In this document: piece after piece, positions 11,710 through 27,542 of the stretch
How the letters are laid out: each line of letters begins with the position of its first letter
How positions within the stretch are numbered: position 1 is the stretch's first letter
Assembly (NCBI GenBank): GCA_946803715.1
Contig: CAMPET010000200.1
Span: 23,004-87,003, forward strand
Source: Beroe ovata
Taxonomy: Eukaryota; Ctenophora; Nuda; Beroida; Beroidae
Length of the DNA: 64,000 bases
Direction of reading: 5' to 3'
Notes under the pieces: generated by a model
The model's database searches: none
Seen by the model: only the letters and a program-made list of their open reading frames with translations
Told to the model about the DNA's origin: nothing
Translations under genes and position numbers: made by a program

Positions 11710-14471
11710 CTGGCGTAAAGGAATCGTTCGTGACAAAATCATGTTGGAAAATGAAGCTATGGAAGCATTGCTTTTAGACTGAGATGGACTCGGAATTTCG
11801 AGCCCAAAAGTGAGCTCAATTCGAGATAGAAATTAGACTTTCATGGCTGCATATAGGTGACATTGAAATTCAAGAAACATATCCCCTTTCGACAAGGAAA
11901 GGACTTTACATACACGGTTTGAATAAATGCCGTCATGGTGTAAGAACGGAATAGTTTAATCAAATGTTTTGAAAAACCTTTGTTTTCTTTTAACCATGGG
12001 ACTTTTAAAGCTTTTTCTTATATAATTCTGTTTTAACAATTGCGTGTATAATGACAAGTCATATGAAGAATCGAGACCCCTGACAATAACTTGATCTTAA
12101 GTGTTTTTGAAATGCATTTTTAACAATAATTATAGCTGCCATGTTTAAATCTTCAATGTTTTGAGATTCTTTCATGTTTTTTCTGCTTTTATCACGGTGT
12201 TATATCTCGCTATCTTGAAGATAAATTATGACACGGTTTGATGGTGGCATTAAGATTTTTAATCGTAAAATAGGCATTATTGAATTGGATTCGCCATATG
12301 TTGGATGATATTGCGGATCGTTCTTTAGGTCAGTTTGCTACATTTTCGTCGACATCTGTCAAATTCTCTGATCACAATAGGTATGTTGTCCATGCGCTTT
12401 CGAAGATGCAAATATGAATAATTTGATGTTTTGTATATTTGATACATATACTTCAAAGTTTCAAAATAATGAATTGTAATTTTAATCTGCTTTATTGACA
12501 ATATTTCATCTGAAATAGCCGCCAACTGACAAAATCATTGCGGAGTACAAGCCACAAGAAAACTGAGTACATTCAACTTTATTCGGTCATGAGTCTATAA
12601 GTGTGAGCTCCTGTACTAATTTCACATAATAGTGGTCTAAAGGATCATGAGCTTTTGTCCATCTGAGGAGGAGAACCATGTTGTATATAGTGTCATTTCT
12701 ACATTCCATGGGAGTCTTATTCCCATGTTGTGTGACCCAACCTGCCGCGACATTTCAGTATTTCACTTTCAGTTCACAGAGTAGTTAGGGGGCGCAACGC
12801 ATGACAAGTAGTTTCCTATTTCTTACTCTGGCCCTTTAAAGTGTTACTCATGTTAGTGCAGTGAAGGCCCTAATAATACTATTTCAAAATATCACCAGTA
12901 TGACTATGAGTCAGAGTGACAGAGTATGCCCGATGCCGATTGCCGCATCTCATACCAGTAGCAGCCTGTTCTCTACTCCTCACTAGCTCTTTTAGTTTCA
13001 ACCGACGTCATATTCAATTTTACCATCTGCACGGCGTCCACAACCACAATATTACATCTGCTGGTGTAATTGTATATTTCATTTTCAGCACGTGAATTCT
13101 CGCGCGCGGGGCACTCTCCCACTGAACTGAATATATCGTGGATATGATTGAGCTGACTTGGTGCTGCCATGGCCATTATCCCTTTTAAGTGCAGCAGTAG
13201 CGACGTGGACAGCCGCCTCATAATGATAAAGCTCACGAAATATGCGCAGTATAACTATACGCGAGCTATGAGAGAGGGGGGGGAGAGATTTTCATGATGA
13301 AAGAGGGAGACATGGTATAGCGCGAATTTGCTTTTAGTAATGCGTCTCTCTGACGTCATTGCTCTCACTTTCAGCCTTTTAGCTGACTTATTAATAACGG
13401 CAAGGTGAGAAATCGGGTTTATTTTCAGGGGCATATGAACCTTTCGGCTCTCGTAAATTGACATAATCGAGGGCTGGCTGGCTCGCCTTTTCGAGTGACA
13501 TCAGCGTTTTGCAATCGCTGGCAATCCCTTGCGCCCTCTTTGGGTTTCAGTTTGTAACCAATGGTCAGAGCTCATTTCGCTTTGCATGCCGTATTGGATT
13601 TGGAGTTAAGATCATCGTGATCGTACCGTTTTAAACTTAGTCGCACATCTGTGATCTGTCATCTGTGCTGCGGTTCAATGGGCCTAAAACTATGACTATC
13701 TAAATTTTCAAATGTCGACTTTTTATGGAGTTTGGACCACGCTTCAAACAGAATTCACAGAAATTTATGGCTCCCTTTGCCACGTCCAACATATCAAATA
13801 AAAACTTCTGCGTTCTAAATTCAACTGCGTAAGCTTATACCTAATGAGCAGATAAGGGGTTATGTCGGCCCTTAACTTGAGAACCGATTAGGTATCAGCC
13901 TAACTTGAAATTTTGGTTGTCCGAGTTTCTAATGGTCCTTGAGCTATGATAGAAGTTTCAAGTTAATCGGTCGATCCGTTTGGGAGCTATCCTCAAATGC
14001 TCACTTAAATTGACCAGTACCTAGTTCGCAAATTTCTCTATCTCATCAATGCTTCCATCAATTTCAGTCTCACTGCTAACAGCCCTTGTAGTTGTACTTG
14101 TTCAACGCTTTAAATGAAGGTAGAATTATGAATATTATGAATAAAACTGCTATAGCGGCCGTGTTAATTCATACCTGGAAGGCGGCATAATTCATGAAAC
14201 TGCGTGACAATATATTATAACCAGAAAATTCTTTAGGATATTTTCATATGGAACTCAATATACTTGCGAACCCGAAGCTGCTGAACCAGTTTCTTTAAAT
14301 TCAGGGAGTGCTTTCTATTCGTCAAAAATGACCCTCGTACGTGTGTAATTTGATTTTTCGCTTGATCTTGACCTTAATTTTTCATTCCAATTAGAAACGC
14401 GCCTTTCTCGGTCAAAAGCATTTAGAAACCATCAAACCCCATCATGGATTGAAACTTGCAGGTGTTGAGCT
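11710..14471. other. Intergenic region with one satellite monomer
   Basis: I see no supported gene. Open frames at about 12973-13236 (-) and 13255-13464 (-) are under 90 codons with no recognised domain. The stretch is AT-rich with scattered CG-rich bits and contains the dispersed satellite copy at 13841-14022. Confidence 0.5.
13841..14022. repeat. Isolated copy of the 172-bp satellite
   Basis: This shares almost the whole monomer with the array at 41265-42490, including the blocks GAGCAGATAAGGGGTTATGT and GGTCGATCCGTTTGGGAGCT. It stands alone 27 kb from the array, which points to dispersal of the family. Confidence 0.85.
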
Positions 14472-15545
14472 ATGTCCCAGACATCTAACTACAACATGAA
14501 CTGCAACAGCAGCAGCCCACAACCCCCAAACTTGATCACCCACTACAATTCTCCACCTCATGACTCTTTCTATCTTAACCTCCGAGACGTTGCCGACATT
14601 CTCGCATTGACCGGATTCATCCTCGTCATATTCGTGTCGAACTACAATCGAGGTCTGAGGAAATACTTTACCCTCGAGATTAAGGTGATGAGAGATGTGG
14701 GGTGTGGGAGCGAGGAAAATCAGGTGGAGGAAGTTGTGTGTTGTAAGTGTCAGACAAGAGCTGAAGATGACGTCATGGATTGTGGCGCAAATAACTCATC
14801 TTTGGAAGATAAAGTATCCTCGAAGCGGGCACTATCTACTAAGGGAATTATACTTGTGGATAGCTCAACTCAGAGTGATTGTGTGGAACAAGTTCGTTAT
14901 ATTGACACCTCAACTCAGTGTTTGGGAAGAGGACAAGCCTACACTGACAACTCAACCCAATATAACATTTCGGATGCGGAATTTCCTCCAAAGTTAGTGA
15001 AAAAGAGTCGAATTCCGGTACTATTGGCTCTGAGAAAGCGCAGGAAACGACTGCTCATCCATGCTGGTAGGGATCTTCTGGAAAGCCGTGAGCCTGATCT
15101 AAAAATCAGCTACTCGGACAAACGATCAAATTTCAGAATAAGCTACTCCCATACGGAATTATCGGTTCGTGAACGACCTATAATCAGACGGCGGAGTCCA
15201 TCAACCCCCGAATATCGCCGAGAGTTATCGGTTAACTGCGAACCAAATCGATGTACGATCAGCGGTTCAAGTTCTCCAGCAAATGTAACTTACACTCCCA
15301 GATTTACCGATAGGTACCGGTACTGTGATTCGCTGATACGTCACGGAGTGGTGTTAAGATCGCCTGAGAAAGACCGAATAGAACGTGACATGGTGCATGT
15401 GAAACGATTTTCACACGATGGACGAATTCAGGAGGATCATGCGAGGCTGAAATATGGTCGAAATTCGTTCGATAGTTTCGTGTTTAGTCCGAGGCTACGA
15501 TATGGTACCAATAGGAAACTTTACCGAATATCTTACATTTGTTGA
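14472..15545 (+). CDS. Hypothetical protein with membrane segment and STQ repeats
   Basis: A 357-residue single-exon ORF that I do not recognise. Residues about 41-57 form one hydrophobic segment (ADILALTGFILVIFVS), followed by a basic residue cluster, so a single-pass membrane protein with a short N-terminal Ser/Asn/Pro-rich part is likely. Around residues 135-170 three repeats DSSTQ, DTSTQ and DNSTQ occur about 18 residues apart. The C-terminal half is rich in Arg, Ser and Tyr (motifs such as RRRSPSTPEYRRE). It converges on TRIP4 with 333 bp between stops. The ORF is much longer than chance predicts, but its start and a possible upstream exon are unproven. Confidence 0.55.
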   Translation: MSQTSNYNMNCNSSSPQPPNLITHYNSPPHDSFYLNLRDVADILALTGFILVIFVSNYNRGLRKYFTLEIKVMRDVGCGSEENQVEEVVCCKCQTRAEDDVMDCGANNSSLEDKVSSKRALSTKGIILVDSSTQSDCVEQVRYIDTSTQCLGRGQAYTDNSTQYNISDAEFPPKLVKKSRIPVLLALRKRRKRLLIHAGRDLLESREPDLKISYSDKRSNFRISYSHTELSVRERPIIRRRSPSTPEYRRELSVNCEPNRCTISGSSSPANVTYTPRFTDRYRYCDSLIRHGVVLRSPEKDRIERDMVHVKRFSHDGRIQEDHARLKYGRNSFDSFVFSPRLRYGTNRKLYRISYIC

Positions 15546-15878
15546 GTGTATGCTAGTGAATATCTGTGTTCTTTTCGAAAAAGATAATGTGTGCATCAAA
15601 TTGAATGTACAAAATTTGTAACTGCTTTCAATCGAAAAGTGTCATGACTCATGCTTTATGATGAGCCCTTGGAAATTATTACAACCAGCAGACACGATAA
15701 GGCCTTAAAATCAAAACCATTGCTGCGCGCGCTGCGCGGCTCGGCAGACCTCATAGACAGCTAGCAACAGATTTCGTATAACATAGAAAGATTCGACGAC
15801 CGCGCGCGACGTACATAAACACCACAATCCTGCCAAAATCGAAGATTTTAATTAATCCAAGGCCACTCAGAGCTATTT
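15546..15878. other. Convergent intergenic spacer
   Basis: A 333-bp gap between the 3' ends of the hypothetical gene and TRIP4. It contains a short GCGCGC-rich patch near 15720-15810 and no ORF of note. Confidence 0.7.
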
Positions 15879-17456
15879 TCAATTCATCTGATCCAACACT
15901 ATAGCATGTGTATTCTTATCCAACTTCCAGATTTTGTGCTGCCCCTTCACATTAATCGGTACGGGCAACATCATGGCATCCTTGCACACAAACAGATACT
16001 CGGATCCATTTTCCTCGTCATTCTCAAAGGACGGGAGCACATCCTCGACAAAAACGCACCCTATGACCGCGCTACTCGGATAATGTTCAGGGAAGTCCAC
16101 ATCCATTCCCCGGATAGTTCTATAATGGTCCTCCATACTACGTATTTCATCAGGACTACACTGCTTCGCAGCAGCGTGAATCCACAATCTACCCCTGTGG
16201 CCAGAGTACCAGCTCCGTCCCTCCAGTTTCTTAATCCCCGTTACGAGCAGGCTTGCCCACGGTTGATGCATCGTCAGACACATTCCCTCGTCCCGCATTA
16301 ACTTGAAATCTTTGTCCTGATTTCGGATCGCGGATTTTTTCGAGTTAAGCAGCGATTTCGGTGTTTTTATAAATTGTGAAGGCTCGACATAACGCTGAGG
16401 TCTCTCGACAAACGTCGGTTCGAAACTATCGCGAAGATTGGTCGAATTTTGTTCCTGTTTGGTTTTTTCATCGTAAATCACACCCATTTCCGCTTGATAA
16501 CTCTCCGAATCATCGAGAATACGTCGTCCTGCGAAATCGAGAGTCAACTTCGACTTCAACCGCGATTTGTGCATCGCTTCAGTCCTCTCCTCTGCCTTCT
16601 TGTTCACAACCTCCTTCTCCTCCTTGCTCAACCACCTCGTCGTCTGAAAATAGTCACTCTCATCGTCCAGCACTTTGGACCGGTGAATATTCGTTCTGTC
16701 GTACTCCAACAATCTCTGTTTGTGTAACACTGCCTGGTGATACGCCTCGTTCTGGATGCTAGCCTGTTCGGGAATGTTAAAATGGGAGAGGGGGGTGAAA
16801 TTCCTGGGCTTGTTATTCAGTAACTTATACTCCAGCTCGCGTCCCTTCTTGCTCTGCGACGCGATCCGCTGGGTGTTGTCCGGCGTGGCGACCAGCGCCC
16901 CGCAAAACATGCACGGGCCCTCGCCCTCCTGTTCGCATACAATTCGCCCGCAGGCCATGCAGTTGTTAACCAGCCCGTGTCGCTGTGCTAGACAGTGGCA
17001 AATGTTACGTCCGGGCAGCAACACGCTTGTCAGATCGTTATCTGATACTATCTTGATGTACTGGGTCTTCTTGGGACTCTTCTTCTTCTTGATTGGAGCT
17101 GCCGTGACGTCACCCTCGTTACACAGGATATCCGTGTACGTGCTGCTCTTGTTTTTACCCTGCTGTTTACCCGACTTTTTTTCCGACGGAGCAATCATCC
17201 TCTCGTCCACGACTTTCTCTTTCCGGTACACCATCTCGTCATCCCGCGCTCCGAACCGCTCCAAACACGACGTTATGAAGTTCTGAGTTCGGGATCCGCG
17301 GACTTTATCCGGACCGAGAAGATCGGTGAGAAAGTCGGTGATTTCCGACCTGTCGGTCATTCCACCGACGAGAATCGCGAGATCGGACGTCATGTCGTCT
17401 TGAAGGGTGAGAGATCGCAGCTGGTCAGTACACCACTGTATGTCCACGTCTTTCAT
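15879..17456 (-). CDS. TRIP4: Activating signal cointegrator 1 (TRIP4/ASC-1)
   Basis: A 525-residue intronless ORF. The middle carries a zf-C2HC5 zinc finger with the spacing CHC...C-x2-C...C...C-x2-C (CHCLAQRHGLVNNCMACGRI onward). The C-terminus has an ASCH domain including MCLTMHQPWASLLVTGIKKL and the GRLWIHAAA motif. ASC-1 is the scaffold of the ASC complex (with ASCC1-3), acting in transcription coactivation and in splitting collided ribosomes and alkylation repair signalling. The length is slightly below that of vertebrate TRIP4 (about 580 residues). The N-terminal part is helical with a basic linker, as in the family. The ORF is uninterrupted although most neighbours are split, so it may be an old retrocopy or simply intron-poor. 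The start ATG is the first in frame. Confidence 0.92.
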   Translation of the reverse strand: MKDVDIQWCTDQLRSLTLQDDMTSDLAILVGGMTDRSEITDFLTDLLGPDKVRGSRTQNFITSCLERFGARDDEMVYRKEKVVDERMIAPSEKKSGKQQGKNKSSTYTDILCNEGDVTAAPIKKKKSPKKTQYIKIVSDNDLTSVLLPGRNICHCLAQRHGLVNNCMACGRIVCEQEGEGPCMFCGALVATPDNTQRIASQSKKGRELEYKLLNNKPRNFTPLSHFNIPEQASIQNEAYHQAVLHKQRLLEYDRTNIHRSKVLDDESDYFQTTRWLSKEEKEVVNKKAEERTEAMHKSRLKSKLTLDFAGRRILDDSESYQAEMGVIYDEKTKQEQNSTNLRDSFEPTFVERPQRYVEPSQFIKTPKSLLNSKKSAIRNQDKDFKLMRDEGMCLTMHQPWASLLVTGIKKLEGRSWYSGHRGRLWIHAAAKQCSPDEIRSMEDHYRTIRGMDVDFPEHYPSSAVIGCVFVEDVLPSFENDEENGSEYLFVCKDAMMLPVPINVKGQHKIWKLDKNTHAIVLDQMN

Positions 17457-18608
17457 GGTGAATTCTAGGTGTGGTTATGAGTTAGTGGCAACAATTTAAA
17501 TCGGCTACAGATCATAGTATGCATTATTCTGGGACAGCACGAAATCGGAAAGTTTAAATGCCAAGATGAATTTGTTGAAGCATTAAAGTGAAGAAATTTG
17601 AAGAACAATAACAAGTACCACAAACTAAATAAGATGACTTCTAAATCGTTATATCAACTTATATCAGAAGATCAGAGCTAGTAATACTGTGAGAAAAAGT
17701 GCGATGTAATTGTTTATTTTTGTTTAAAAAAGCCTCAGAAAAGTTAACAGCATTCCCTGATTGAATTCAAAATAAATTTCTCCATGGTTTATTATACACA
17801 AACTTCAGAGTATAATATATTAATCGTAAAAGTACATATTCCATAAGAAAAAAAACTTAAAAATATTCGTAAGTGTGTTCAAAACTTCATAACATAAAGT
17901 ATCTTTAGCAATCAATCATCGTTATCAATACATAGAATATCAATAAAAACTGATCTATAGCATTCAAAGCTTCAAAAAGAAGTTCGTGCGTTGAAAGAAA
18001 ACATAGATAAGAAAACGGGCAGTGTTTACGACCAAAAGATTCTAAAATATACGTGAGCGATTATTCTCGTAAGCTTATAAAATACATGGTTATCTATTTA
18101 CACTTTAACAAGACAATGATAAAACAAACTAAATGCCTTTAAAATTGCTAAATATGATAGGCTGATGATGGTGATTGAGGGCGGAATTGCTGAAAAATTT
18201 CGAAAGTATGAACGTGAACAATATGTGACTCATATTTTGGTATGATCATGTAACTTTGACGAATTTTACATGTTAGTGTGCAACTTCGAAGATAAAACGA
18301 AGATAAAATGAAGTGGATAAAAGTCCCTATTTTCTTCTACATCCCTTTTTGTTTTTGTACACGCTATTGTTTTTGTACGACATAGAAATGTTACTATTGT
18401 AGAGTTCTCACTGTTAACATCACGTAACCTACTGCAAGGGTCACTTGCAACACATTCACTGAACACTCAAACTTCCATCGCGTCCTCGACTATTATCTCG
18501 TGGTATAAGCAATCTCGGCGTTACCACGTGTGTGTGTCTTGTATCACGTGAGATTGGGAGAACCAATGAGAGGGTTGGAAAAGTGGACACGTGATTCACG
18601 GCAGCCAA
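17457..18608. other. AT-rich intergenic spacer
   Basis: No supported gene. Mostly AT-rich DNA from 17480 to 18480, then CCAAT/E-box module 6 just before the Smad stop codon. It is the presumed promoter side of TRIP4 and the 3' side of Smad. Confidence 0.6.

Positions 18609-18609
<1 letters not shown>
18545..18609. promoter_or_regulatory. CCAAT-E-box-CCAAT module 6
   Basis: CCAAT at 18563, CACGTG at 18588-18593 and CCAAT at 18605, with gaps of exactly 20 and 11 bp. A second E-box at 18545 lies 12 bp before the first CCAAT. The module lies between the TRIP4 start and the Smad stop codon, and its last base overlaps that stop codon. Confidence 0.55.
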
Positions 18610-24888
<6,279 letters not shown>

Positions 24889-25192
24889 TTAACCTACTCA
24901 GAAGGATAAGATTCAATCAGGGCACTAATTGGATCTCAACATATGAAAATTTGAACATTTTGAAAAGACTAAAGAGAAAACGCAATTCAAGTGACGGTCT
25001 TGGAGGCTACATATTTCATGATTCATGTTATTTTCAAGAGAACAATTCAGATTGCTGAATCAGTGGATGATGCAAATATCCTCAAATAATCCAATTCCTT
25101 GTCTTCCTCAGCTTGTTCTATTTGTTGTTAAGTGAATGATCTTGATTCTTGACTTCTCAATATATGATTCAGGTGGGCATGAGTGCGTTTAT

Positions 25193-25828
25193 TCAAATAT
25201 CGTAGTCATCAAGATCCATCTGGTCATGCTTCCTCTTTCCATAAACCTGTCCACCATAATGCTTCTGTTGGAAACCAACATTTTCTGGCTCCTGGAACTG
25301 TTCAGTGAATGTTGAGTAAGGATTAGTGACGGGCATTGGTAGAGTAGGCTGAATTTGTTGAATAGGTTGCTGTGGTTCAACTTTCACACCATAACTACTT
25401 GGAAAACTCCTGAGTGATCCAACTTGAGTGTTGTCAAGGACTGTTTTCTGGTTTGATTTGATTGAAATGTTAGAATTTGTAAGACAGAGTCTGTCTGGTG
25501 GAAGTCGAATGCCACATCTTCCTTCAGGAATTGGGGGAAGTGGTTGACTGTTCTTCTCCTTGGCAAGCTTTAATAGAAACTCTTTACTGGGCAATGTATT
25601 GTGAGTTTTATCAAGTGTCAAGTTTACAGCCAACTTCAAGTCATCAAGATCAACATGACGCTTGTTAGCATGTTCTGAATATATCTTAGCATCCTCAAGG
25701 ACTGTCTGCAGATAACAATATACATAGTCCATCATATATGGAACAACACCAGGCTCATATTTAGAGACATGATGTTCTTTCAGAATCTCTTCAACAACTA
25801 GTTGTTCCCGAGGCACTTTTTCTGTCAT
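25193..25828 (-). CDS. TAF9: TFIID/SAGA subunit TAF9
   Basis: A 211-residue intronless ORF. Residues about 10-75 form the histone fold (EEILKEHHVSKYEPGVVPYM, then YLQTVLEDAKIYSEHANKRH, VDLDDLKLAVNLTLDKT). The conserved TAF9 extension follows: LPSKEFLLKLAKEKNSQPLP and GIRLPPDRLCLTNSN. TAF9 pairs with TAF6 through the histone fold in TFIID and in SAGA-type coactivators. The tail is shorter than the human one (264 residues) but also ends in an acidic patch (DQMDLDDYDI). The start is the first in-frame ATG. It lies 209 bp behind the CHCHD1 stop in the same direction. Confidence 0.93.
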   Translation of the reverse strand: MTEKVPREQLVVEEILKEHHVSKYEPGVVPYMMDYVYCYLQTVLEDAKIYSEHANKRHVDLDDLKLAVNLTLDKTHNTLPSKEFLLKLAKEKNSQPLPPIPEGRCGIRLPPDRLCLTNSNISIKSNQKTVLDNTQVGSLRSFPSSYGVKVEPQQPIQQIQPTLPMPVTNPYSTFTEQFQEPENVGFQQKHYGGQVYGKRKHDQMDLDDYDI

Positions 25829-26037
25829 TTCCTTAGAAATGTAGGATTACATTTTAATGACATTCCATCAAGCTTACAGTAAGTCAGTAAAAAGAAATTC
25901 AAATGCAGTAGAGTAGAGAGAGTGATCTGTATGGTCAAGAATACTCATCAATGACAGAAATGACTGAACAATCAACATAATCAACATCCCAGACTTCTTT
26001 CATTATCAAGGTTGTATCATTCTCACAAGGCATAGTT

Positions 26038-26541
26038 TCATCTCAAATGTCTGAGTATGCTTACTAGCTTTGGCAATTTCCCATATCTTTTGGCTTGAAC
26101 CATAGCCTGATGATGATTTGATTTTATTAGAACATTCAGTTTCTGTAAAGGCGGTATATAATTAGGAATTATATTTACCGGGGTTTGTTCAGGTTTCTTC
26201 TTGCCTTCTTTTTGATCTCTGGTAAATGATGCCATGCACTCTTTCAGTGTAATAGCCTCAGTTTGACATTTGATTTGATTATTTTGATTCTTCCTGAAAC
26301 ATCAATCTTTGACAATCAACTCTTTGAGTTATAGTTAAGTATCTCGTACCTTAAAAGAAGCAATTCCTGCTACAGAATTTGCTGCTTAGTTGAAATAAAC
26401 TTACTCAAGGCACCCAAGAAAGCTCATCATTTCCAAGGAGCATGGTTTGTCTCCTGATTCCTTATTCTGCCTACCAACATTTTGATTTACAAAATCTCTG
26501 GCATATAATGGTCTTGTATAATATCTTCCATTATGTGGCAT
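26038..26541 (-). CDS. CHCHD1: Mitoribosomal protein mS37 / CHCHD1
   Basis: Three exons (26405-26541, 26179-26293, 26038-26142) encode 118 residues, the same length as I recall for human CHCHD1. The middle has a twin CX9C motif: CSLEMMSFLGC and CQTEAITLKEC. This is the coiled-coil-helix-coiled-coil-helix fold oxidised by Mia40 in the intermembrane space. In CHCHD1/mS37 it is preceded by a short basic N-terminus and followed by a Lys-rich tail, as here. mS37 sits in the small mitochondrial ribosomal subunit. One intron is only 36 bp (26143-26178). Another CHCH family member is possible, but length and Cys spacing favour mS37. Confidence 0.8.
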
Positions 26542-26830
26542 ACTACCAAACATAATTTGTTAGCATGGCAACCAGCCAACTTTGTAGCTATTGAATTGGA
26601 TTGAATGCAACAATTTGCTCTATTTCATTCACTTAGGATTCATTACAGCATGCAGCAGCCAGCAAGATTCATTTCAATTCAAATAATAATCCCACCTATC
26701 TTTTTGTATGCTATAAGTTGTATGCCAAGGTTGAAATAAATAAATGACATAATCACTGATATCATCATAATCATGGAATACAAACAATAGCTTATGAGCT
26801 TATCGAATGTCATGTCATTTGTCCATGCTT

Positions 26831-27125
26831 TCGCGCTGTTTCTCGAACGCGCATTCAGGCCTTTGTCAACGCCGCGCGACATGAACAGCAAAAACTGCTC
26901 GGACGCTTGATAACATAAAACAAATTTAATTTAACTTGCCTACAATATTAGCGCCGCGCGGCTTTAGTTTGGGTTTTGCACGCGCCGCAAAAACCCTTGC
27001 CACCGCGCCGCGCCGTTTGATCACAGATCGCGTCACTGTGTCATGTATGAAGGCTTGATAATTAGCATTGTTAAGTTATAACAATTAAACTTTTATAACT
27101 GTTCCGAGCGCGCGACGCGTCCACT
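26831..27125. promoter_or_regulatory. CG-rich presumed bidirectional promoter
   Basis: About 300 bp dense in CGCG and GCGC motifs between the divergent CHCHD1 (-) and dsRBD gene (+), in otherwise AT-rich DNA. A comparable patch precedes PSMB7 at 54420-54790. Promoter function is inferred from position and base composition. Confidence 0.5.
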
Positions 27126-27542
27126 ACAGAAAAATTGCGTGAGAATTTTTGAAATTCCATACGGTTATTTATTCATTTTATGAATTAAAAACAATTTCAT
27201 TCTTTTGCCATCTTTTACAGTGGTTATGTATTTTATTAATGAAATTCATTTTCTTTAAAAATAATTCATTTACTCCTCTTCATGCATTCCTCAAATTCTT
27301 GGCCACCATGTATACTTCCTGAGTCCTGTAGGCATTCCGTCAAAGACTTTTTTTGAGATCATTGCATTACCTAGTTGACAAGAAGTGGACTCATCAGAAT
27401 ATGTTTCTATTACTTGTTTTTGCTATTTATGAATCTGGTTTATTAAACCTTTGGTGTCTTGGAATAACCTTTCTCTTCTGAAGTGTGTTTTTGAAGTGTA
27501 GATTCATTTGACCCTATTTTCAACGTAACCCTAGGGGTGCAT

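Noticed and set aside
12973-13236. 87-codon minus-strand ORF
   Set aside because: No homology signal and no splice context; length is within chance expectation for this much DNA.
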